In this document: positions 1 to 5,676 of the stretch, piece after piece
Position numbering within the stretch: the first letter of the stretch is position 1
Layout of the letters: each line of letters opens with the position of its first letter
Assembly (NCBI GenBank): GCA_903917305.1
Contig: CAIXAA010000347.1
Span: 1 to 7,976 of the forward strand
DNA length: 7,976 nucleotides
Reading direction: 5' to 3'
From: an uncultured Myxococcales bacterium
Lineage (GTDB): Bacteria > Myxococcota_A > UBA9042
Position numbers and translations under genes: made by a program
Notes under the pieces: generated by a model
The model's database searches: none
The model's input: the letters and a program-made list of their open reading frames with translations, nothing else
What the model was told of the DNA's origin: nothing

Positions 1-47
1 CAGACGGCGAAGATGGAAACGCAAGCAAAAACGATGCGATGGAACAT
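1..47 (-). CDS. Start of a leftward gene for an exported or membrane protein (partial, runs off the left edge)
   Basis: Fifteen codons are visible on the minus strand, reading MFHRIVFACVSIFAV, with the rest outside the window. The ATG at 47-45 is preceded by AGGAG at 58-54 with a 6-nt spacer, an ideal ribosome binding site. The residues give a short basic start (H3, R4) followed by a hydrophobic run, as in a signal peptide or first membrane helix. A candidate promoter lies at 90-118 on the same strand. The gene is divergent from the three-gene operon starting at 202. The product cannot be identified. The main doubt is length: only 47 bases support it, so a chance open frame is possible, but RBS, start, promoter and hydrophobic N-terminus agree. 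Confidence 0.55.
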   Translation of the reverse strand, partial: MFHRIVFACVSIFAV

Positions 48-87
48 GTGGAACTCCTGAGGTCGTTGGGGGGACGAGGTGAAGGCG

Positions 88-119
88 GGATCGTACAAGG
101 CGCGCCCGGATCGCACAAG
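88..119. repeat. Tandem 12-bp direct repeat in the divergent region, possible operator
   Basis: GGATCGTACAAG at 88-99 recurs as GGATCGCACAAG at 108-119, with one mismatch. The copies start 20 bp apart, close to two helical turns, so a protein dimer could contact both on the same DNA face. A shorter echo, CAAGCG, occurs at 116-121 and 130-135. The repeats overlap the -35 and -10 boxes of the leftward gene and lie 48 to 79 bp upstream of the rightward -35, a normal place for an operator. OmpR/PhoB regulators bind direct repeats, usually at 10-11 bp spacing, so assignment to the neighbouring regulator is only a suggestion. Confidence 0.35.
90..118 (-). promoter_or_regulatory. Candidate sigma-70-type promoter for the leftward edge gene
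   Basis: On the minus strand TTGTGC (118-113) and TACGAT (95-90) are separated by exactly 17 bases. TACGAT keeps the key T1, A2 and T6 of a -10 box. Transcription would begin near 83, giving a leader of about 36 nt that contains the AGGAG site of the gene starting at 47. The -35 matches only TTG of the consensus, so this is a moderate prediction. Both boxes sit inside the two copies of a 12-bp direct repeat. Confidence 0.35.
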
Positions 120-166
120 CGCGCGGGCGCAAGCGTGCCTTGACCTGCGAGCCGCCGCGGCCATCC

Positions 167-195
167 TTGGCGATCCGCCTGTCCTGCCGTAGAGT
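167..195 (+). promoter_or_regulatory. Promoter of the secreted protein/two-component operon, predicted leaderless
   Basis: TTGGCG (167-172), a 17-base spacer (173-189) and TAGAGT (190-195) match the sigma-70 consensus at four of six positions in each box, including TTG of the -35 and T1, A2, T6 of the -10. The initiation codon ATG begins only seven bases after the -10 box, at 202, which is where transcription itself would be expected to start. No Shine-Dalgarno sequence precedes that ATG (the six bases are CCTGCC). Both facts fit a leaderless mRNA. A TTGACC at 140-145 has no good -10 partner and is a weaker alternative. Confidence 0.5.
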
Positions 196-201
196 CCTGC
201 C

Positions 202-915
202 ATGCCGCTGCAACCGCACCAGCTTCGCCTGCTCCTGACCGCCCTGCTGCTGCTCCCGGCCGCGCACGCGCTGGCCGAGGATCCCGCGCCGCTGCCGAAC
301 GCACCGACCGCCGCGCAGACCGATCTGCCTGAAATTCCGCCGCCTCCGGCCTGGATGCAATGGCATGGCTGGTCGGACGATGGGCAGTTCCTGGCGTGGC
401 GCGAAGGCAACTCGGAACAGCAGATGGCGCGCGGGCAACCCGTCGAGATCGCCCGCGTCGACGCCAAGGGCGCGATCCTGGCGCGCGAGCACATCGTGGA
501 GAACCCGGCGGCGGTGCTCGAAGCGCGGCACATCCACATCCGCGCGGTGGCGGAGACCGAAGCGGTGACGCCCAGCGACGTCCTGGTGCGCACGACGGGG
601 CAGCGGCTGCTGGCCGTGCTGGCGCGCGACGAGCCCGCGCCGATCGCGGGGGTGATGGAGAAGCGCGGTGACGAGTACCACTTGCGCGCGCGCTGGCAGG
701 TGCGCGGGCCGGTGGAGGACATCCGCGTGACGGCCGCGGAGGACGAGCAGCACCGCCGGCTGGCGCTGATTGTGCATACCGGCAGGGGCAAGTCGCAGCA
801 AGGCACGCTTCTGGTCTTGCCGCTGATGCCCGGTTCGTCGTTCAATGCGCCCGCGGATTTGCCTGCCGCAGCCACCCCGGCCGCGCCCGATGCCGCCAAG
901 CGAGCCTCGCCATGA
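202..915 (+). CDS. Secreted protein of unknown function, first gene of a two-component operon
   Basis: This 237-residue protein begins with a classical signal peptide: a start with one Arg (R9), a Leu-rich core (L10-L18) and an A-H-A-L-A site, giving probable cleavage after A25. A Pro/Ala-rich linker follows to about residue 50. The folded part, about 51-210, opens with WHGWSDDGQFLAWREG and consists mainly of alternating beta-like segments, ending in an Ala/Pro-rich tail. I do not recognise the family; the WSDDGQFLAW segment loosely recalls beta-strand repeats of secreted propeller-like and DUF2259-type proteins, which is not enough for a call. The stop overlaps the start of the response regulator in ATGA (912-915), so translation is probably coupled. 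It may be an output or accessory of that system in the periplasm. No cysteine is present. Confidence 0.85.
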   Translation: MPLQPHQLRLLLTALLLLPAAHALAEDPAPLPNAPTAAQTDLPEIPPPPAWMQWHGWSDDGQFLAWREGNSEQQMARGQPVEIARVDAKGAILAREHIVENPAAVLEARHIHIRAVAETEAVTPSDVLVRTTGQRLLAVLARDEPAPIAGVMEKRGDEYHLRARWQVRGPVEDIRVTAAEDEQHRRLALIVHTGRGKSQQGTLLVLPLMPGSSFNAPADLPAAATPAAPDAAKRASP

Positions 916-1604
916 CCACCATCCTCATCATCGAAGACGAACCGGACCTGCGTGAGCTGGTGTCGCACCAGATCGAAGCGGCCGGCATGACGGCGATCGG
1001 CGCGGGCACCGGGCTCGAAGGCCTGGCGCTGGCGCGCTCCAAGCGGCCGGATCTGGTGCTGCTGGACTTGATGCTGCCGGACATCCAAGGCGTGGAAGTG
1101 TGCCGGCGTTTGCGCGCGGAGGGGGCGACGGCGACGCTGCCGATCATCATGCTGACGGCGCGCACCAGCGAGTTCGACCGCGTGCTGGGCTTCGAGACCG
1201 GCGCGGATGACTACGTGCAAAAGCCCTTCTCGAACCGGGAGTTGATCCTGCGCGTGCAGGCCGTGCTGCGCCGCCGCGGGCCGCAGGCGGAGGACGACAC
1301 CGTGCTGACGGCGCCGGGGCTGCAGGTCGACACGGCGCGCCATCAGGTGCGGGTCGAAGGCGAGGAGATCAAGATGACGGCGCTGGAGTTCCGGCTGCTG
1401 GTCACGCTGGTGTCGCGCAAGGGCCGGGTGCAGACGCGCCAGATGCTGCTGGAGGACGTCTGGGGGCTGTCGCCGGACATGCAGACGCGCACGGTGGATA
1501 CGCACGTGAAGCGGCTGCGCGAGCGGCTGGGCAAGGCGGGCGACGCGATCGAGACGGTGCGCGGCGTCGGCTACTGCTTTCGCGAAGCGCAGGACGCGCG
1601 ATGA
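912..1604 (+). CDS. OmpR/PhoB-family response regulator (DNA-binding)
   Basis: A 230-residue transcription regulator with a receiver domain (about 3-122) and a winged-helix DNA-binding domain (about 133-226). Receiver residues are all present: acidic pair E8/D9, phosphoacceptor D52 in LVLLDLMLPD, T82 in MLTART and K104 in VQKPF. The C-terminal half shows the OmpR-type recognition helix RTVDTHVKRLRERLG (193-207) and the closing TVRGVGY hairpin (215-221). Its length is normal for the family. It overlaps the upstream gene by four bases and the downstream kinase by four bases (1601-1604), so the kinase is almost certainly its partner. No clear Shine-Dalgarno precedes its ATG, consistent with coupling to the gene before it. 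The sequence resembles PhoB most, but phosphate control is not shown by the context: no pst genes or PhoU are visible. Confidence 0.95.
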   Translation: MTTILIIEDEPDLRELVSHQIEAAGMTAIGAGTGLEGLALARSKRPDLVLLDLMLPDIQGVEVCRRLRAEGATATLPIIMLTARTSEFDRVLGFETGADDYVQKPFSNRELILRVQAVLRRRGPQAEDDTVLTAPGLQVDTARHQVRVEGEEIKMTALEFRLLVTLVSRKGRVQTRQMLLEDVWGLSPDMQTRTVDTHVKRLRERLGKAGDAIETVRGVGYCFREAQDAR

Positions 1605-2731
1605 CGGACTCCTCGGCCACGACCGAGTCCGCGACGACGCAACCCGCGCAGCAGCCGACCGACGCGTCGGCGAAACCGGGGCGCAAGGAGCCGCGGCACA
1701 ACCTGTTTTCCACGATGCTCGACGCGATGACCGATGGCGTCATGGTGGTCGACGACAAGCTGCGCGTGGTGGTGACCAACCGGGCGCTGCGCGAGACGCT
1801 GCTGCTGCCGCCCGGGAGCCATGGCCAGCCGCTGCTCAAGGTGCTGCAAGAGCCGCGACTTCACGAGGCCTTCCAGAAGGTGCTGGGCGGCGCGGGGCCG
1901 TGCAACGTGGAGTTCGTGCACCGCGGCCTGCAAACGCGTGTCGAGGACGTGCTGGTGGTGCCGCTGCCGGACCACGTCGACTACGGCCACCGCGCGCTGG
2001 GCGTGTTCCGCGACGTGACGGAGCGGCGCGAGCTGGACCGCATGCTCATGGATTTCATCGCGAATGCCAGCCATGAGCTGCGCACGCCGACGACCGCCAT
2101 CCTGGGCTACGCCGAGACGCTGGCGGAGGCGCCGCCGACCGATCCGGAGACGCTGCACCGCTTCCACCAGACCATCCACCGGCACGCGCAGCGGCTGTCG
2201 GTGCTGCTGGGGCAGCTGCTGGACCTGACGCGGCTGGATGCCAACACGTACCGCATGCAGCTCGAAGCGCTGGACTTGAAGCCGGTCTTGCAGGCGGCGG
2301 TGGAGCAGCAGCAGGAGATCGCGCAGGATTCCGGGCTTTCGGTGCACCTGTCGGTGCCGGGCAACCTGCCGACGGTGTGGGCGGACCGCGGCGCGGTCGA
2401 GATCATCATCGGAAACCTGTTGCAGAATGCGATCAAGTACACGCCGCCGGGCGGTGGGCGCGTCGAGGTCAAGGCGCGCGCGGATGGGCCGGCGCGGGTG
2501 CGGATCTCGGTCATCGACAGCGGCATCGGCATCGCGACCGAGGATCAAGCGCGGGTGTTTGAACGGTTTTATCGCGTCGACCGCGGCCGCAGCCGGCAGA
2601 TGGGCGGCGTGGGCCTGGGGCTGTCGATCGTCAAGACGCTGGTGGACCACCTGGGCGGCAAGCTGGAGCTCTCCAGCGCCGTGGGCAAGGGGTCGACGTT
2701 TTCGGTGGTCTTGCCGCGGGCGGTGGTGTAG
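1601..2731 (+). CDS. PhoR-like sensor histidine kinase, PAS domain, no membrane segment
   Basis: A 376-residue kinase. A Ser/Thr/Ala-rich disordered start (1-33) is followed by a PAS-like sensor domain (about 34-140, ending in GVFRDVTERRELDRM), then HisKA with phosphorylated H158 in ANASHELRTP, and a complete HATPase_c domain: N box NLLQNAIKY (272-280, N276), G1 DSGIGI (306-311), F box VFERFYR (319-325) and G2 GGVGLGLSI (335-343). An AGGA at 1591-1594 sits 6 nt before the ATG, which overlaps the regulator's stop codon. The domain order PAS-HisKA-HATPase matches PhoR, but the usual N-terminal transmembrane anchor is absent, so it should be cytosolic and sense an internal signal or a protein partner. 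It should phosphorylate D52 of the adjacent regulator. Confidence 0.95.
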   Translation: MTDSSATTESATTQPAQQPTDASAKPGRKEPRHNLFSTMLDAMTDGVMVVDDKLRVVVTNRALRETLLLPPGSHGQPLLKVLQEPRLHEAFQKVLGGAGPCNVEFVHRGLQTRVEDVLVVPLPDHVDYGHRALGVFRDVTERRELDRMLMDFIANASHELRTPTTAILGYAETLAEAPPTDPETLHRFHQTIHRHAQRLSVLLGQLLDLTRLDANTYRMQLEALDLKPVLQAAVEQQQEIAQDSGLSVHLSVPGNLPTVWADRGAVEIIIGNLLQNAIKYTPPGGGRVEVKARADGPARVRISVIDSGIGIATEDQARVFERFYRVDRGRSRQMGGVGLGLSIVKTLVDHLGGKLELSSAVGKGSTFSVVLPRAVV

Positions 2732-2808
2732 CCCTCACCCCCGGCCTTCGGCGTGTCCCTCTACCGCTCGGCGGGAGAGGGACCGTCGCGCAGCGACAGG
2801 GTGAGGGG
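2732..2808. repeat. Three-arm inverted repeat between converging genes (REP-like element or bidirectional terminator)
   Basis: The outer arms CCCTCACCC (2732-2740) and GGGTGAGGG (2799-2807) are exact reverse complements. Inside, TCCCTCTACCGC (2756-2767) pairs with GCGGGAGAGGGA (2771-2782) around a TCG loop with one mismatch, and GTCGC (2785-2789) pairs with GCGAC (2793-2797) around GCA. The whole folds as a small cloverleaf in either strand. It occupies the gap between the stop codons of the kinase and the leftward gene, starting one base after the first stop. From memory, CCCTCACCC...GGGAGAGGG...GGGTGAGGG elements are recurrent intergenic repeats in many proteobacteria. No U-tract follows, so termination would not be of the classical intrinsic kind. 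Confidence 0.7.
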
Positions 2809-2811
2809 AAC

Positions 2812-3342
2812 CTAGCGCAGCGCCCCAAACCGCTCCGCCACATACTCCGGCGAAACGCGCACGCCGTTGATGATCGTCGCGATGTACACGTCGCGCTTGT
2901 CGAACTCCGCCTCGAGCGCGTCCATGATCGGATCCGCCTCTTCCTTGCTGATCGCCTCGATCGCCTCGACGTCCTCGTTGATCGCCTTGACCTGCTTCTG
3001 CAGCGCCTGGTAGATGCGCCACTCGGACTCATCCCAGTTGTAGATCGCGAGCTGCGCCAGCAGGCCGTTGCGGTTGTCGAAGATCTCCTTGCGCAGCACC
3101 TTCTCGAGGTGGCTGCCGTCGATCTTCGCAGGGCGATAGCCTTTGAAATACCGGTAGAACACGGCGCGGTCGAGGCGCTCCAGCTCCGGCAGGAAGGTGC
3201 GCATCGGGATGGCCCGGCACATGCGCGCAAAGAGCTTGACCGGCAGCGAAGCCAACGCTTCGATGGCGTCCTGGTCGTCGTTGCGCGTCTCCTCGGCAGG
3301 CGCCGCGGGCTCGGTGGTGTCGGTGGGCTGAAGGTCGGTCAT
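2812..3342 (-). CDS. Uncharacterised helical cytoplasmic protein
   Basis: I do not recognise this 176-residue protein. It has an acidic, Thr/Pro/Ala-rich disordered N-terminus (1-25), no signal peptide and no membrane helix. The rest is rich in charged, helix-forming segments; the most distinctive are FYRYFKGYRPAKIDGSHLEK (62-81), AIYNWDESEWRIYQAL (99-114) and a long Glu/Lys helix (about 115-150). Cysteine occurs once (C42). I chose the ATG at 3342 because GAGG lies at 3356-3353 with a 10-nt spacer. An in-frame ATG at 3372 would add ten residues but lacks a Shine-Dalgarno and would lie about 6 nt after the predicted transcription start. The gene is monocistronic, convergent with the kinase and divergent from the HD-GYP gene. 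Real coding is supported by the strong promoter and by amino-acid composition. Confidence 0.85.
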   Translation of the reverse strand: MTDLQPTDTTEPAAPAEETRNDDQDAIEALASLPVKLFARMCRAIPMRTFLPELERLDRAVFYRYFKGYRPAKIDGSHLEKVLRKEIFDNRNGLLAQLAIYNWDESEWRIYQALQKQVKAINEDVEAIEAISKEEADPIMDALEAEFDKRDVYIATIINGVRVSPEYVAERFGALR

Positions 3343-3384
3343 CGCTCGTATGCCTCGGCCGTCTTGCGGCATGGGGGGCCGACG

Positions 3385-3413
3385 AATCTAGCGCCGTGCG
3401 GCTTGGGTGGCAA
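3385..3413 (-). promoter_or_regulatory. Strong sigma-70-type promoter of the uncharacterised helical protein gene
   Basis: On the minus strand TTGCCA (3413-3408, five of six consensus bases) is followed after exactly 17 bases by TAGATT (3390-3385, four of six with T1, A2, A4, T6). It is the best promoter match in the window. Initiation near 3378 gives a 36-nt leader to the chosen ATG at 3342 and argues against the ATG at 3372. Confidence 0.6.
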
Positions 3414-3450
3414 GGGCTCGCGCCATCTCGCCTGCCGCCGCCCGCGTGCA

Positions 3451-3464
3451 CTTGCGTGTGCAAG
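3451..3464. promoter_or_regulatory. Short dyad in the divergent region, possible operator
   Basis: CTTGC (3451-3455) and GCAAG (3460-3464) form a perfect inverted repeat around GTGT. It lies between the two divergent promoters, 25 bp upstream of the rightward -35 box and 38 bp upstream of the leftward one. Such a dyad could bind a dimeric regulator of either gene, but 5-bp arms are short enough to arise by chance. Confidence 0.2.
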
Positions 3465-3488
3465 CCGCTGTTTCTGCGCATGCCTGCT

Positions 3489-3517
3489 TTGCGCGGGGCG
3501 CCGCCGCGTGCTATCTG
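3489..3517 (+). promoter_or_regulatory. Candidate promoter of the GAF/HD-GYP gene
   Basis: TTGCGC (3489-3494), 17 bases, then TATCTG (3512-3517), with TG at 3509-3510 giving an extended -10 (TGCTATCTG). Initiation near 3524 leaves a leader of about 47 nt containing the AGGA site. Each hexamer matches the consensus at only three of six, but the same -35, spacing and TATCYG box recur before the pilin-like gene at 7000-7028, which raises confidence. Confidence 0.4.
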
Positions 3518-3570
3518 ACCCTAAGAGACTTCTCCGCGGCGAGGCCGAGGGAACGCGTCAGGACTGGGCC

Positions 3571-5106
3571 ATGACGGACTCGCAACCAGCCAAGAACCGC
3601 CTGCATGCCCTCCTCGAGGTGGCGAGCGCCATTGCGTCGGAGCGCGATCTCGACGTCCTCCTGCGCCTCATCCTGCACGAGACGACCGTGGTCGCCGACG
3701 CGGATCGCGGCACGCTGTTCCTCATCGATCCGGACACCGGCGAGCTGTGGTCCAAGCTGGCAGACGGCGTCGGCCAGGACGCGGAGATCCGCTTTCCGGC
3801 CACGGCAGGCATCGCCGGCCACGTCGCGTCGACCGGGCAGGTCGTGTTGCTGAATGACGCCTACGCCGATCCGCGCTTCAACCGGCAGGTCGATCGCGAC
3901 ACCGGCTACCGCACGCGCTCCCTGCTGGCCGTGCCGCTGCGCGAGATGCGCGGCGACATCGTCGGCGTGCTGCAAGTGCTGAACAAGAAAAGCGGACCTT
4001 TCGATCAGGAGGACGCGGACGTGCTGCTGGCCCTGGCCGGCCAGGCCGCCGCGGCGATCCAGAACGCGTTGCTGCATCAGGACATCAAGCGGCTGTTCGA
4101 AGGCTTCGTCAAGGCGTCCGTCGTGGCGATCGAATCGCGCGACCCGACGACGGCCGGTCACTCGGAGCGCGTCGCGGCGCTGACGCTCGGCCTGGCCGAT
4201 GCGCTGGAAGGTCCGGCGTCGCCCAAGTCTTCGGTGGTGATGGCGACCGCGGAGCGCCGCCTGGAACTGCGCTACGCCGCCTTGCTCCACGATGTCGGCA
4301 AGTTCGGCGTGCGCGAGACGGTGCTGACCAAGGCCGAGAAGCTCTATCCGCACGAGCTGGAGCACATCCGCCAGCGCTTCGCCCACGCCCGCGCGCGCCT
4401 GGAGGCGGAGTCGCTGCGCAAACGACTGCAGCTGGCGATCGACGGCGCGGCGCTGACGGTCATCGATCGCGAGGACAAGGCGCTGCAAGCGCGCCTGGAG
4501 GCGTTTGCCAAGTACCTGGAACTCATCGAGTCCTGCAACCGCCCCGGGCCCTTGATGCCGCATGCGCAGGCCCAGATCCTGCTGATGCGCGAGCTGACGT
4601 TTCCGGGCCAATGCGGGGAGGCGGAGCCGCTGCTGACCGCGCAGGAGGCCGCCGTGCTGACCCTGCCGCGCGGCAACCTGACCGACGCGGAGCGGCACGA
4701 AGTCGAGGGCCACGTCAGCCATACCTTCCGTTTTCTCTCGCAAATTCCGTGGACGCGCGCGCTGCGCCGCGTGCCGGAGATCGCCCACGGCCACCACGAG
4801 AAGATGGACGGCAGCGGCTACCCGCGCGGCATCCACGGCAACGAGCTGTGCATCGAGGCGCGGATGATCGCGGTGGCGGACGTGTACGACGCGCTCACGG
4901 CGGCGGATCGGCCGTACCGCAAGGCCGCGCCTCACGAATTGGCGGCGCGCATCCTGCGCGAAGAGGCGGCGCGCGGCCTGCTCGACAGCCACCTGGTCGA
5001 GGTGTTCCTGACGCGCGGCGTGCCGCAGCGGGTGCTGAACTACGAGAACGCGAGCCCGCAGCAGGTGCGGCGCGTGTCGGGCGTGTTCAGCAAGGAATCG
5101 CTGTAG
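3571..5106 (+). CDS. GAF-domain HD-GYP protein, probable cyclic-di-GMP phosphodiesterase
   Basis: A 511-residue soluble signalling protein. A GAF domain (about 13-168) with the typical FPATAGIAGHVASTGQ and SLLAVPL segments should bind a small ligand. It is joined by a helix to an HD-GYP domain (about 175-500), which in this family hydrolyses cyclic-di-GMP. Visible catalytic motifs are H197 in GHSER, HDVGK (240-244), H381 in EGHVSHTF, HHE (408-410), DGSGYP (413-418) and D437 in VADVYDAL; all metal ligands appear present. Between HDVGK and H381 lie about 140 residues where a canonical domain has about 30, so a largely helical insert of about 110 residues (about 256-366) is present; long inserts here are known in some GAF/HD-GYP proteins. 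The ATG at 3571 has AGGA at 3560-3563 (7-nt spacer). The open frame extends upstream to 3109, but that part is antisense to the neighbour. Confidence 0.93.
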   Translation: MTDSQPAKNRLHALLEVASAIASERDLDVLLRLILHETTVVADADRGTLFLIDPDTGELWSKLADGVGQDAEIRFPATAGIAGHVASTGQVVLLNDAYADPRFNRQVDRDTGYRTRSLLAVPLREMRGDIVGVLQVLNKKSGPFDQEDADVLLALAGQAAAAIQNALLHQDIKRLFEGFVKASVVAIESRDPTTAGHSERVAALTLGLADALEGPASPKSSVVMATAERRLELRYAALLHDVGKFGVRETVLTKAEKLYPHELEHIRQRFAHARARLEAESLRKRLQLAIDGAALTVIDREDKALQARLEAFAKYLELIESCNRPGPLMPHAQAQILLMRELTFPGQCGEAEPLLTAQEAAVLTLPRGNLTDAERHEVEGHVSHTFRFLSQIPWTRALRRVPEIAHGHHEKMDGSGYPRGIHGNELCIEARMIAVADVYDALTAADRPYRKAAPHELAARILREEAARGLLDSHLVEVFLTRGVPQRVLNYENASPQQVRRVSGVFSKESL

Positions 5107-5111
5107 TTTCG

Positions 5112-5141
5112 GAATCCGGCTCGGGTTCCGGCTCCGGCTCC
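5112..5141. repeat. Short GGCTCC-type hexamer tract between converging genes
   Basis: The 39-bp gap between the HD-GYP stop and the mogA stop is mostly five six-base units: GAATCC, GGCTCG, GGTTCC, GGCTCC, GGCTCC. The same hexamer family builds the larger tract at 7777-7914. Here it is outside any gene. No good terminator stem is visible; only a GGCC/GGCC stem with a 3-base loop at 5149-5159 inside the end of mogA. Confidence 0.7.
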
Positions 5142-5145
5142 GGGC

Positions 5146-5676
5146 TCAGGCCTTCGGCCGAAACGCCACGACGCGCTCCGGCCGGGTCTCCATGCGCGGA
5201 CCGCCCACCAGATCGATGCAATACGGCACGGCGGCCATGACCGCCTCCAGGCACTCGCCAATCGCCTTGGGCTTGCCCGGCAGGTTCAGGATCAGCGAGC
5301 GCCCGCGCACGCCGGCCGTCTGCCGGCTGAGGATCGCGGTCGGCACGAAAGCCAGCGAAGCGCGGCGCATCTGCTCGCCAAAGCCTTCCAGCTCCTTGTC
5401 CAGCACGGCGCGCGTCGCTTCCGGCGTCACGTCGCGCAGCGCCGGCCCGGTGCCGCCGGTGGTCACCACGAGGCAACAGCCTTTGTCGTCGCAGAGTTCG
5501 CGCAGCGTCGCCTCGATGGCGTCCTGCTCGTCGGGAATCAGCCGCACGATCGCCTGCCACGGCGAGGCGACAACATCCTGGAACCACGCCTGGATCGCCG
5601 GACCACCCAGGTCTTCGTACTCGCCGCGACTGGCCCGATCGCTGACCGTCACGATGCCGATGCGGATCCCGCTCAT
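5146..5676 (-). CDS. mogA: Molybdopterin adenylyltransferase MogA
   Basis: A 176-residue cytoplasmic enzyme that adenylylates molybdopterin using ATP, preparing it for molybdate insertion in molybdenum cofactor synthesis. It aligns along its length with what I recall of E. coli MogA: RIGIVTVSDRASRG (5-18), LIPDEQ (46-51, D49), TTGGTGPALRDVTPEAT (72-88, D82), GFGEQMR and VPTAILSRQ (111-119), NLPGKPK (131-137), and the end VPYCIDLVGGP...AFRPK. D49 and D82 match the two catalytically important aspartates of the E. coli enzyme. It is shorter (about 195 in E. coli) because a loop before VPYC is missing. The start overlaps the lipoprotein stop in ATGA (5673-5676), with AAGG 9 nt upstream, so it is translated from the same message as the lipoprotein. 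No other cofactor gene is in the window. Confidence 0.95.
   Translation of the reverse strand: MSGIRIGIVTVSDRASRGEYEDLGGPAIQAWFQDVVASPWQAIVRLIPDEQDAIEATLRELCDDKGCCLVVTTGGTGPALRDVTPEATRAVLDKELEGFGEQMRRASLAFVPTAILSRQTAGVRGRSLILNLPGKPKAIGECLEAVMAAVPYCIDLVGGPRMETRPERVVAFRPKA

Noticed and set aside
140..145. TTGACC as -35 box of the first rightward operon
   Set aside because: The best partner at proper spacing (CATCCT at 162-167) is a poor -10; TTGGCG-N17-TAGAGT is clearly better.
1571..2650. Long open frame of 359 codons antisense to the histidine kinase
   Set aside because: It is rich in Arg, His and Gln, the usual product of the reverse frame of a GC-rich gene, has no domain and is covered by a kinase with every motif intact.
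3343..3372. Ten-residue N-terminal extension of the leftward helical protein (start at 3372)
   Set aside because: No Shine-Dalgarno precedes it and the predicted transcription start leaves only about 6 nt of leader; the ATG at 3342 is better placed.
3109..3570. Upstream extension of the GAF/HD-GYP frame by 154 codons
   Set aside because: It is antisense to the leftward protein gene, has an Arg/Cys-rich composition with no domain, lacks a good RBS at 3109, and would start upstream of the predicted promoter; the ATG at 3571 has AGGA at the right spacing.
3511..4992. Long open frame of 493 codons antisense to the GAF/HD-GYP gene
   Set aside because: Composition (Arg, Gln, Leu, His) is that of an antisense shadow; the plus-strand protein has complete GAF and HD-GYP motifs.
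5149..5159. GGCC-TTC-GGCC stem as an intrinsic terminator of the HD-GYP gene
   Set aside because: Four base pairs and no following T-run; it lies inside the mogA coding end and is too weak to call.
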